A stretch of 22,583 bases of DNA from Bacillota bacterium. Lineage in GTDB: Bacteria; Bacillota; Bacilli; Lactobacillales; Streptococcaceae. The position numbers were made by a program, and so were the translations under genes. Position 1 is the first letter of the stretch. Every line of letters begins with the position of its first letter. This document shows, one piece after another, positions 7,962 to 14,028 of the stretch. The stretch lies in NCBI GenBank assembly GCA_021781855.1, contig JAJXWC010000015.1, positions 1 to 22,583 of the forward strand, read 5' to 3'. The notes beneath the pieces are model-generated. The model made no database searches, was not told the DNA's origin, and worked only from the letters and a program-made list of their open reading frames with translations.

Positions 7962-8782
7962 TTCAAAAACCAAAAAAGTCCAAATTTGCGGCAAAAGGTC
8001 AGCAAAAAGCTTTAAAAAAGATGACAGAAAATAGCGAAATGCGTGCTGCAAGACAAGAATTAAAAGATGAATTTCTTGCACTTCACCCTCGTCTTGCCGA
8101 TATGTCCGTTGAAGAACTCGGCGAAGCGATGCAAAAGCACGCCATTGAAGAGGACAAAATTCGTAAACAGAAATTGCGGAATCACATCGAAGCTTTTTCG
8201 GACGGTATTATTGCTGTTATTATTACGATTATGTTACTTGAGATTCCAATGCCGACTGCTTCAGGGGGATATATAGGCTTTATTGAAGCTGTCGGTATTT
8301 TTCTGATTAGTTTTGTCGTTATCGCAAATTTCTGGTTCAATCACCATAAAACATTTGCCACAACAGAGGAAATCACTGAAAGTATCATTGTACAGGACTT
8401 TATTTTTACGGGTCTGCTTTCGCTTATTCCGCTATTGACCAAATGGATTATGCTACAACCCACTGCTTTTAGCAGTTTCAACTATGGTTTTGTGTTGTTT
8501 CTGATTTTGATTCAGCAAGAATGGATTAGCTATTCAATTACGAAAGACCATTTTCATAAGATGCCAAAAACTTTTCATTTTTGGCGTAAAATCTGGGCAA
8601 GTCGGCTGATTTTCACCTTGCTCATTAATATCATTATTACAATTATTGCCGTAATTTTCCCACAATATGGTCATTGGCTCTTTATCATTGTTCCCGTATT
8701 CAACTTTTTCTTTAGAATGCTGGGCGATGAAGGACATGATTTTGAGTTGGGAAGTAGATTAGGAGGAACTTTTCATGACTAA
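7958..8782 (+). CDS. TMEM175-family (DUF1211) potassium-channel-like membrane protein with N-terminal extension
   Basis: A 274-residue protein. Residues 1-75 are hydrophilic and Lys/Glu-rich with no family I recognise. From about 73 the sequence reads RNHIEAFSDGIIAVIITIMLLEIP, carrying the RxxxFSDG signature of the first helix of TMEM175/DUF1211 proteins; IANFWFNHHKTF (about 122-133) matches the conserved W-x2-HH segment. About six hydrophobic helices follow, as in bacterial TMEM175, whose characterised members are tetrameric K+ leak channels without the classical selectivity filter. The extension may be a cytoplasmic partner domain. It overlaps dtd by 4 nt and the HAD gene by 8 nt, so the three genes are translationally coupled. 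Channel activity is inferred from family only. Confidence 0.85.
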   Translation: MIQKPKKSKFAAKGQQKALKKMTENSEMRAARQELKDEFLALHPRLADMSVEELGEAMQKHAIEEDKIRKQKLRNHIEAFSDGIIAVIITIMLLEIPMPTASGGYIGFIEAVGIFLISFVVIANFWFNHHKTFATTEEITESIIVQDFIFTGLLSLIPLLTKWIMLQPTAFSSFNYGFVLFLILIQQEWISYSITKDHFHKMPKTFHFWRKIWASRLIFTLLINIIITIIAVIFPQYGHWLFIIVPVFNFFFRMLGDEGHDFELGSRLGGTFHD

Positions 8783-9431
8783 AGCAATTATCTTTGACCT
8801 TGGTGGTGTTATTATTGACCTCGGGTTTGATGAAATGGTCAAAAAATTTGACCAACTCGGGATAAAAAATTTTGGTGACGCTTTCAACCCGCTTCGTCAA
8901 ATTGATTTTTTTGAACAGCTCGAACTCGGTAGCATATCGTCAGAAGAATTTTACAAAAAATTCCGCAAAAATTTTTTGACCGACCTGTCAAACGACCAAA
9001 TCGAAGCTACATGGAACCTCATCATCAAAGATTTCAAAATTGAACGTATGCTTTTGCTAGAAAAATTAGCTCAAAATCATCCGCTTTATCTTTTCTCCAA
9101 CACCAATGCCATTCATGCCAGATATTTTGAAAAAAATTGTCTCAATCAACTCGGAAAACCCTTGAGTCACTATTTTCATGAAACTTTTTACTCGCATGAG
9201 TTACATCTTAGAAAGCCTGAACCAGCAGCTTTCAAAGAAGTGCTAAGACGCGCCAAGCTCCAAGCGGAAGAAACGCTCTTCATTGATGACAATCATGAAA
9301 ATATCCTTGGTGCCAAGTCTGTAGGGCTGCAAACCTATCATCTAAAATTCCCAGAGGACTTATTAGATATTAATTTTAAGAATATTTTCAGTCATGAAAA
9401 GTCAAATATTGACAATTATCAGATAATTTGA
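8775..9431 (+). CDS. HAD-superfamily phosphatase, YihX-like
   Basis: A 218-residue HAD hydrolase. Motif I is IFDLGGVIIDL with nucleophile Asp8 (the DLGxV form typical of YihX-like sugar-phosphate phosphatases). Motif II is LFSNTNAIHA, motif III Lys in LRKPEPAAFKEV, motif IV LFIDDNHENILGAK. The cap region lies between motifs I and II. E. coli YihX hydrolyses alpha-glucose-1-phosphate; the substrate here is unknown. AGGAGG (8761-8766) precedes ATG 8775, and the gene overlaps the channel gene by 8 nt. The end of the coding region contains the -35 of the permease promoter, and one TTTGAC-N6-GTCAAA palindrome lies at 8975-8992. Confidence 0.9.
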   Translation: MTKAIIFDLGGVIIDLGFDEMVKKFDQLGIKNFGDAFNPLRQIDFFEQLELGSISSEEFYKKFRKNFLTDLSNDQIEATWNLIIKDFKIERMLLLEKLAQNHPLYLFSNTNAIHARYFEKNCLNQLGKPLSHYFHETFYSHELHLRKPEPAAFKEVLRRAKLQAEETLFIDDNHENILGAKSVGLQTYHLKFPEDLLDINFKNIFSHEKSNIDNYQII

Positions 9432-9437
9432 TAAAAT
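9409..9437 (+). promoter_or_regulatory. Strong promoter of the amino-acid permease gene
   Basis: TTGACA (9409-9414), 17-nt spacer, TAAAAT (9432-9437) with TGA upstream (extended -10). It overlaps the last codons of the HAD gene. Predicted start near 9444, leader about 105 nt. Confidence 0.8.
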
Positions 9438-9460
9438 ACAATCTATTGAATTATTTAATC

Positions 9461-9487
9461 TAGCAAGTGCTACTAATTCCCCCGCTG
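9461..9487 (+). repeat. Dispersed hairpin repeat, copy E (fragment)
   Basis: AGTGCTACTAATTCCCCCGC aligns with AGTGCGTGCTAATACCCCCGC of the copy at 12187-12320 (one gap, two mismatches). It lies in the predicted 5' leader of the permease mRNA. Confidence 0.5.
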
Positions 9488-9549
9488 ATGAAGTAATCAT
9501 TTCAAGAAAGAAAAGGCATTATAGCGTCCTTCACTTAGAAAGTAAACCA

Positions 9550-10902
9550 TTGGAAAAAGAACAAAAAAGTGAGCAGCTTAAAAGCTCTCTTAAAACTCGT
9601 CATATTGTCATGATGTCGCTCGGCGGCGCTATCGGATCAGGATTATTTCTTGGTTCAGGTCAGGCGATTGCAGCAGCAGGGCCTGCGGTACTTGTGTCAT
9701 ACATTTTAGCAGGGCTGACGCTTTTTGTTGTTATGTATGGCGTAGGACGCATGGTGATGCACCAGACAACGCACGATGCAGGACTTTCGGGTATTATCAA
9801 GCCTTACGTTGGCGCACATTGGGCGCATTTCACAGACTGGGTTTACTGGTGTACTTGGATGGCGGTTCTAATTGCAGAGGAAGCGGGTGTTTCGACTTTC
9901 TTGTCAATGCTAATCCCTCATGTTCCGCTCTGGATTTTCGCTTTATTAGTTGCTGTTTTAGGCACGGTAATCAATCTTTACTCCGTCCGCGCGTTTGCCG
10001 AAACAGAATATTGGCTAGCCTTTGTGAAAGTCGCCGTTATCATTCTTCTTATTGTCGTCGGCTTTTTCCTACTTATTGTCAACAATCAGCATCTTGGATT
10101 TGCCGTCAGTGAAGCGCAAAAAGCGGCTAATCAAAGCACAGCACCGAATTTTGCTCCACAGGGCATCAAAGGCATTTTGAGTTCGCTTCTTGTTGTCATC
10201 TTCTCTTTTGGAGGTTCTGAACTTGCCGCTGTTACTGTTGCCGAAACAGAAAATCCGCAAGTTGCTATTCCTAAAGCTATCAGGGGTGTACTTGTCAGAA
10301 TTATTTCATTCTATGTTGTTCCTATCTTTTTGTTTCTGGAGCTTTTGCCGTGGAGCCAAGTTTCTGGAAAAAAAGCCCCAAGTCCGTTTGCCACGATTTT
10401 TGCAAGAATTGGTATTCCTTATGCTGACAAAATTATTCTTATCGTCATTATTATTGCGATTTTCTCAGCAGTCAACTCGGCTATTTATGCCACTTCACGC
10501 TCACTTTATTCGCGCGTGCAGCATTCTGAAAGCAAACTCGGCAAAGAATTAAGCGTTCTCTCCAAAAATCAAGTGCCTGTACGGGCTATTTTGGTCAGTT
10601 CAGCGGTTCTTTTCTTGGGCGTTGTTCTCTCTGCTATTTTTGGCAATAGTTTTTGGCAATTCATAGCAGGCTCGATTTCCTTTACCATCACGATTGTCTG
10701 GATAATCCTCCTACTCGCTGCGGTCATTATGTATTTTAAAACGCGGCATAACGCTAATTTCTTCCTGAAAGCTGTAACACTCCTTGTTTTAGCAGTTCTT
10801 GCTGTTGTATTTGTTTCCCAAGTCGTCACAAATTCATGGCAGCTTTCAGTCTTTGCTCTTATTATCTGCGTTGCTTCATTTTTCAGCTATCGCAAGAAAT
10901 AA
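9550..10902 (+). CDS. APC-superfamily amino-acid permease (AAT type)
   Basis: A 450-residue membrane protein with about 12 hydrophobic helices. The N-terminus LKTRHIVMMSLGGAIGSGLF is the conserved first segment of the amino-acid transporter (AAT) family, with the GAIGSGLFLGSG helix break that binds the substrate carboxylate and amino groups. IFSFGGSELAAVTVAETENP (helix 6 to loop) is also diagnostic. It imports an amino acid with protons; the substrate cannot be read from the sequence. The start is TTG 9550, because no ATG or GTG lies between the upstream stop and the first helix; the ribosome site is weak (AGAAAG about 8 nt away). It has a strong promoter and tandem terminators, so it is monocistronic. 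Confidence 0.92.
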   Translation: MEKEQKSEQLKSSLKTRHIVMMSLGGAIGSGLFLGSGQAIAAAGPAVLVSYILAGLTLFVVMYGVGRMVMHQTTHDAGLSGIIKPYVGAHWAHFTDWVYWCTWMAVLIAEEAGVSTFLSMLIPHVPLWIFALLVAVLGTVINLYSVRAFAETEYWLAFVKVAVIILLIVVGFFLLIVNNQHLGFAVSEAQKAANQSTAPNFAPQGIKGILSSLLVVIFSFGGSELAAVTVAETENPQVAIPKAIRGVLVRIISFYVVPIFLFLELLPWSQVSGKKAPSPFATIFARIGIPYADKIILIVIIIAIFSAVNSAIYATSRSLYSRVQHSESKLGKELSVLSKNQVPVRAILVSSAVLFLGVVLSAIFGNSFWQFIAGSISFTITIVWIILLLAAVIMYFKTRHNANFFLKAVTLLVLAVLAVVFVSQVVTNSWQLSVFALIICVASFFSYRKK

Positions 10903-10948
10903 GCACCTAACAACGTTTCTGACAGGTTTTTTCCTGATAGAATATATA

Positions 10949-10986
10949 AGGGAACTAATTTGCTTGTATTACTTTTGTTCCCTCTT
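10949..10986 (+). terminator. First terminator-like hairpin after the permease
   Basis: GGGAAC (10950-10955) pairs with GTTCCC (10977-10982), followed by TCTTTT. The loop is large (21 nt), so this is weaker than the next hairpin. Confidence 0.5.
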
Positions 10987-10994
10987 TTATAAAG

Positions 10995-11026
10995 TATCTC
11001 CTGAATTTTTTCAGGGGGTATTTTTT
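10995..11026 (+). terminator. Main terminator of the permease gene
   Basis: TATCTCCTGA pairs with TCAGGGGGTA (10 bp, two U-G wobbles), then six T at 11021-11026. Confidence 0.8.
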
Positions 11027-11065
11027 GTGGGGAAATATAATAAGTACGAAAAAACTATATAATTG

Positions 11066-11094
11066 TTGACACAGAAAATAAAAAAGCGTATAAC
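11066..11094 (+). promoter_or_regulatory. Promoter of the Rgg-type regulator gene
   Basis: TTGACA (11066-11071), 17-nt spacer, TATAAC (11089-11094). Predicted start near 11101, giving a leader of about 94 nt that contains repeat copy F. Confidence 0.75.
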
Positions 11095-11139
11095 GGTATA
11101 GTTGGTGGAAAATCAATATTTATACGAATAAACCTAGAA

Positions 11140-11172
11140 AAATGAAGCAGCGAAGCTGCGGAGATAGTGCTG
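11140..11172 (-). repeat. Dispersed hairpin repeat, copy F (deletion form)
   Basis: AATGAAGCAG and TAGTGCTG, the outer and inner blocks of the repeat in inverted orientation, are separated by a small GCAGC-GAA-GCTGC hairpin instead of the usual middle. It sits in the leader of the Rgg-type gene. The plsC terminator at 14728 shares AATGAAGCAGCGAA with it. Confidence 0.45.
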
Positions 11173-11194
11173 TCAAGATAAAGAAGGGGTGAGG

Positions 11195-12022
11195 ATGACC
11201 GTTTATAGCAAGTATGGAAAAAAGCTCAAAATACTTCGTGAAGAAAGAGAGATAGCTCTTCCAAATTTCAAAGATATCGTTTCTTCTAGCACACTAAGTC
11301 GCTTTGAAAATGGTGAAAGAATGTTGAAATTTGACGAGGCAGATGAAATTCTACAGCGGTTAGGCGTTTCATTGCAAGAGTACAGCTATTTTCTGAATGA
11401 AGGAAAAAATGAAATTTTTCTTGAAGCATTTGAAGAAATTGACAATGCCTTCTATCGTGAGGATAAAAAACGTTTAAAGGAAATATTTGAGGAAAATATA
11501 AAATATCCAGAAAGTCGGCTTATCGCCTTGTCTGCAAAAGCCTGTTATTCCACACTTTTACCCGAAGAACAGGAAGAAGTCGGTGACTATTTAATAAAAA
11601 TTGAACACTGGGGAGCAAAAGAACTCTGGATTTTTACGGATACCATTGACCAACTGACAGATGAAATGATTCGTTCTCTTTTGAATGATTTTTTAGTCAG
11701 AACGAATTTTTATCGAGAAATTCCAGATTATAACCGGCTCATCATTCAAGCCGCAATCAATGGTGCTTCGATTGCGATAAAGAGAGGAAATCAAGAGCTT
11801 TCTGTTTTTATCATTAACAATGTTGAAAAAAACTTGTATGAAATGGACGAATATGCGAGAACGCTTTTGAAGTTCATTCGAGGCTACTGGTTTTGTACAT
11901 TTGATGATAAAGAATATGGAGAAAAATTAATTCAAGAGAGCTTTACAGTCTGGAAAATATTGAATTGCCAGACCCTACTCAGCAAATATCAGGAATTTTA
12001 TAAAACAAAAATTTTGAAGTAA
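11195..12022 (+). CDS. Rgg/GadR/MutR-family transcriptional regulator
   Basis: A 275-residue regulator. Residues 1-65 form an XRE-type helix-turn-helix with the Rgg signature STLSRFENGERMLKFDEADEILQRLGVSLQEY; the rest is a helical repeat domain, in characterised Rgg proteins the site where a short secreted peptide binds. Length fits the family (about 280-300). I start it at ATG 11195, with GAAGGGG 5 nt upstream; GTG 11189 would overlap the ribosome site. It has its own promoter and a strong terminator. Rgg proteins typically activate an adjacent gene, here the secreted-protein cassette beginning at 12452. I find no convincing short hydrophobic peptide gene next to it on the + strand, so the signal, if any, is unknown. 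Confidence 0.9.
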   Translation: MTVYSKYGKKLKILREEREIALPNFKDIVSSSTLSRFENGERMLKFDEADEILQRLGVSLQEYSYFLNEGKNEIFLEAFEEIDNAFYREDKKRLKEIFEENIKYPESRLIALSAKACYSTLLPEEQEEVGDYLIKIEHWGAKELWIFTDTIDQLTDEMIRSLLNDFLVRTNFYREIPDYNRLIIQAAINGASIAIKRGNQELSVFIINNVEKNLYEMDEYARTLLKFIRGYWFCTFDDKEYGEKLIQESFTVWKILNCQTLLSKYQEFYKTKILK

Positions 12023-12024
12023 AA

Positions 12025-12052
12025 AAAATCATTGCTATTTTGCAATGATTTT
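12025..12052 (+). terminator. Terminator of the Rgg-type gene
   Basis: AAAATCATTGC and GCAATGATTTT form an 11-bp perfect stem with a 6-nt loop (TATTTT), starting 2 nt after the stop codon. Being symmetric in A and T tracts it may also act on the minus strand. Confidence 0.8.
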
Positions 12053-12070
12053 AAAATCGTCATTTTTCAG

Positions 12071-12079
12071 TGGTATGAT
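12071..12079 (+). promoter_or_regulatory. Possible extended -10 promoter in the rgg-cassette gap
   Basis: TGGTATGAT, a TGn extended -10 (TATGAT), with no good -35. Transcription from near 12086 would run through the AAAGGAG site at 12144, repeat copy B and the hairpins before the secreted-protein gene. Confidence 0.4.
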
Positions 12080-12143
12080 ATAAACATAGAAAGGTTCACG
12101 AGAAAATAAGAACTTGTTAAACTTGTGAAAAACAGCAAAGCAG

Positions 12144-12170
12144 AAAGGAGAAAATATGGTTTGGACATAA
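12144..12170 (+). other. Strong ribosome site followed by a four-codon frame
   Basis: AAAGGAG (12144-12150), 5 nt, ATG 12156, then GTT TGG ACA TAA. The site is ideal but the frame encodes only Met-Val-Trp-Thr. It is either a minimal leader peptide or the start of a gene destroyed when the adjacent repeat (from 12187) arrived. A longer frame from GTG 12125 through this site runs 48 codons but lacks its own ribosome site and has no recognisable features. Confidence 0.45.
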
Positions 12171-12186
12171 CTTTAGGTTTCACGGA

Positions 12187-12320
12187 ATTCATCTCAGTAG
12201 TGCGTGCTAATACCCCCGCCTCTTTAGGCGGTGGGATAAGCAGCACTAAGCTTCGAATTTCGCTCGACTAAACTTGGTGGGAGTTTCAACTCCCACCAAG
12301 TAAGTCTCTGCTTCATTTTT
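12187..12320 (+). repeat. Dispersed hairpin repeat, copy B (long form with extra hairpin module)
   Basis: First module: AGTGC-G-TGCT pairs with AGCA-GCACT around an inner CCGCC/GGCGG stem (about 12198-12249), an imperfect hairpin of about 50 nt. Then ACTAAGCTTCGAATTT. Next comes a 42-nt insert (12261-12302) absent from copies A and C, with a 14-bp perfect stem (ACTTGGTGGGAGTT and AACTCCCACCAAGT) and a 2-nt loop. It ends with AGTCTCTGCTTCATTTTT. No coding potential is seen. Confidence 0.7.
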
Positions 12321-12333
12321 CGCACAAACAAAA

Positions 12334-12369
12334 AGTATCAATAGAGCCGTCGAAAACACTACTGATACT
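12334..12369 (+). promoter_or_regulatory. Candidate operator: 11-bp inverted repeat upstream of the secreted-protein gene
   Basis: AGTATCAATAG (12334-12344) and CTACTGATACT (12359-12369) are inverted repeats with one mismatch and a 14-nt gap. The centre is about 50 nt upstream of the predicted start near 12401, a usual position for an activator. Rgg-type proteins bind as dimers, so this is the most likely site for the adjacent regulator; alternatively it is an RNA stem. Confidence 0.5.
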
Positions 12370-12384
12370 CGTCGCACTGTCTAG

Positions 12385-12412
12385 GTGCTATATTCTATTA
12401 TAGCACATTTTT
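12385..12412 (+). promoter_or_regulatory. Extended -10 inside a perfect palindrome; promoter and/or attenuator of the cassette
   Basis: GTGCTATA and TATAGCAC are perfect arms around TTCTAT, followed by ATTTTT. Read as DNA, TGC-TATATT (12386-12394) is an extended -10 with no good -35, as expected for an activator-dependent promoter. Read as RNA from an upstream promoter, it is an 8-bp terminator-like hairpin. No other promoter fits between it and the secreted-protein gene. Confidence 0.55.
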
Positions 12413-12416
12413 AAGA

Positions 12417-12444
12417 AAGATAGCTAAAAGGCTATCTTGGAGGA
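12417..12444 (+). promoter_or_regulatory. Hairpin abutting the ribosome site of the secreted-protein gene
   Basis: AAGATAGC (12417-12424), 6-nt loop, GCTATCTT (12431-12438), with GGAGGA starting at the next base (12439-12444). The stem could affect ribosome access or mRNA stability. Confidence 0.5.
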
Positions 12445-12451
12445 AATTGCT

Positions 12452-12937
12452 ATGAATACATCAATCAAATTTGGAATCACTACACTTGCTGTAGCCGCTG
12501 CTCTTGGAGGATTTGCCCTCTCTTCTAAAACTGTTTATGCAGCAGATTTTAGTGGAGTTAAAGAGACCCCCGTTTCTCAATCCACTTCTTATAATGTTTT
12601 TATTGGCTACAGCTCATTGTTTCCAGTTTGGGCACAAACAACTTCTTATACACTATCTCAAGGCATTACAATATCTGGAGGCTTCAACACATCTTATGAA
12701 GGAATTGGAACTTCTGTAAGTACCTCCTATACTGTGAGTGGAAGTCAAAATATTTGGGTAAAATATCCGAAACAGCTGAGCAGATTAGGACTGTTTGCTG
12801 ATGTTACTTATCATAAAGTTAAAGACCAATATTACTCCAGAGGATTGGCAATAAGTTCATGGTATAACGTATATGAAACTTATGCAGATAAAGTCATTAA
12901 GCCGAGATATCAAGATTATACGCATTACTATCAATAA
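12452..12937 (+). CDS. Secreted Ser/Thr/Tyr-rich protein of unknown function
   Basis: A 161-residue protein. Residues 1-30 are a signal peptide: short polar/basic start (MNTSIKFG), hydrophobic core (ITTLAVAAALGGFAL) and a site at VYA-A or YAA-D. The mature part (about 130 residues) has no Cys, no sortase motif and no membrane helix. It has four TSY motifs (45-47, 64-66, 80-82, 91-93) in alternating Ser/Thr/hydrophobic stretches such as TSYTLSQGITISGGFN, which suggests beta-strands, and a very Tyr-rich C-terminus (YETYADK, RYQDYTHYYQ). GGAGGA is 7 nt before ATG 12452. It heads a cluster with two small membrane proteins behind an Rgg-type regulator. A bacteriocin, pore former or surface factor is possible; similarity to the lactococcin 972 family is too weak to claim. 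I do not recognise it. Confidence 0.85.
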   Translation: MNTSIKFGITTLAVAAALGGFALSSKTVYAADFSGVKETPVSQSTSYNVFIGYSSLFPVWAQTTSYTLSQGITISGGFNTSYEGIGTSVSTSYTVSGSQNIWVKYPKQLSRLGLFADVTYHKVKDQYYSRGLAISSWYNVYETYADKVIKPRYQDYTHYYQ

Positions 12938-12949
12938 TAGGAGACAAAA

Positions 12950-13192
12950 ATGAAAAATAAATATTTCTTAGTAGCTTTAGTGTTTTTTGTACTTGCTCTA
13001 TTGGAGAGCACGACTGGTTTTATAGTTGGAATGGTAGCCTTTCCTATTTATGTAGAAGGCACAGGTTCAATGCTTCTTCTCTGGATTGAGACTTTTTTCA
13101 TCACCAAAATTCCAATATTGATGCTCCCCTCTTTAATTCCTCTTGGGATTTCCGTATATGCTTATTATAAATATCGTAAAACTAAGGACTGA
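12950..13192 (+). CDS. Small two-helix membrane protein, cassette gene 2
   Basis: An 80-residue protein with a first helix (about 5-31, FLVALVFFVLALLESTTGF), a short external-looking loop and a second hydrophobic region (about 44-72), then a basic end (YYKYRKTKD). AGGAGA lies 6 nt before the ATG and the gene starts 12 nt after the secreted-protein stop, so the two are co-transcribed. No family is recognised. Small membrane proteins next to secreted toxins often give immunity or help export; here that is a guess from position. It resembles the next gene product in size and topology. Confidence 0.75.
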   Translation: MKNKYFLVALVFFVLALLESTTGFIVGMVAFPIYVEGTGSMLLLWIETFFITKIPILMLPSLIPLGISVYAYYKYRKTKD

Positions 13193-13253
13193 GAAATATC
13201 GAAAGAGCTTGCAAAGGTACAGGAAAATTAAAAAATAAGGAATGACTATTATC

Positions 13254-13472
13254 ATGAAAAAAACAGGAATCACTTTAATTATTATCAGCTTTATCCTCTT
13301 TTTTGAGCTTCAAATCGTAAGCTACCTCTATGGCAGATACATCTTTGAACATACGCTAGGAGGAGAATTCAGTTCAACTCTACTCTTGGGAAGCTCATTG
13401 ATTGTCATTCCTGTTTTATTCTTCTTATCAGGAGCGACAATTTTATACGTTTTTTATAAAAAAAGAGTTTAA
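13254..13472 (+). CDS. Small two-helix membrane protein, cassette gene 3
   Basis: A 72-residue protein from ATG 13254 (MKKTGITLIIIS), with AAGGAA 11 nt upstream; an in-frame ATG at 13242 would add four residues but sits on the ribosome site. Helices at about 4-26 and 42-66, a connecting loop with acidic residues (FEHTLGGEFSS), and a basic end (YVFYKKRV) like that of the previous gene (YAYYKYRK). The two may be diverged copies. A terminator follows, ending the cluster. No family recognised. Confidence 0.7.
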   Translation: MKKTGITLIIISFILFFELQIVSYLYGRYIFEHTLGGEFSSTLLLGSSLIVIPVLFFLSGATILYVFYKKRV

Positions 13473-13480
13473 AAAAATCA

Positions 13481-13520
13481 AAAAACTCTTACATACAATA
13501 GTTCCGCAAGAGTTTTTCTT
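13481..13520 (+). terminator. Terminator of the secreted-protein cluster
   Basis: AAAAACTCTT (13481-13490) pairs with AAGAGTTTTT (13508-13517) across a 17-nt loop, followed by CTTT. The 10-bp stem is mostly A-T. Confidence 0.65.
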
Positions 13521-13581
13521 TATATTATCTATATTTTCACAAGATGTTAGTAATTACTTCAAAACGAGAGAAAATATAAAA

Positions 13582-13941
13582 ATGAAAAAGATAATTACAA
13601 GTCTAGGTATGATAAGCTTTGGCTACCTCGGTACAATATGTGCAAGAGGTCTGGCAGTATTTATTAATCATTCTTCCAAATTATTTTCTGCTGATATCGC
13701 GACCCTATTTTATGGTTTGATAGGTTCTTATTTGTTTCTATTTTTAGTATTGAAAATAAATATTAAAGTGTCTCTGACAAGTTTTATTGTATCCCTTACT
13801 CCTCTTGATATTTTGCAGTATCTCAACAAAAATTTAAACCTTAATTTTATTTCTTGGTTTGTAGTAAGTATTATCATTATCGTTTTATTTCTAGTTTGGA
13901 TATTTCAAATTTACAAAAGTGAAAGAAAGACAAAAACATAG
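13582..13941 (+). CDS. Small membrane protein of unknown function, 119 aa
   Basis: Starts at ATG 13582 (MKKIITSLGMISFGYLG). The frame is open further upstream to 13402, but that part overlaps the preceding gene and terminator and reads as non-protein-like sequence. Three or four hydrophobic helices (about 4-25, 40-60, 62-80, 90-113) and a basic tail (YKSERKTKT). The ribosome site is weak (GAGAG). It lies after the cluster terminator, so expression may be separate. AT-rich with many ATA and AGA codons, like the rest of the cassette and unlike the flanking housekeeping genes. No family recognised. Confidence 0.6.
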   Translation: MKKIITSLGMISFGYLGTICARGLAVFINHSSKLFSADIATLFYGLIGSYLFLFLVLKINIKVSLTSFIVSLTPLDILQYLNKNLNLNFISWFVVSIIIIVLFLVWIFQIYKSERKTKT

Positions 13942-14028
13942 AAGTTTAGAGTTTGCAAACCAAAATACTGACATCGACAGTCTGACGAGAGTCTATCCCC
14001 CTCGTTTCTCCAGTAAAAACAATAAGAC

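Noticed and set aside
12261..12302. CRISPR repeat or rho-independent terminator at the perfect hairpin
   Set aside because: Single copy without spacers, and no T-run directly after the stem; it fits as a module of the dispersed repeat.
12452..12937. Assignment of the secreted protein to the lactococcin 972 bacteriocin family
   Set aside because: Only a loose RxGxxA and Tyr-rich resemblance; length and neighbours (no ABC transporter or bacteriocin-associated integral membrane protein) do not fit.
13402..13581. N-terminal extension of the 119-aa membrane protein
   Set aside because: It overlaps the previous gene and its terminator in another frame and does not look like protein; ATG 13582 gives a normal membrane-protein start.
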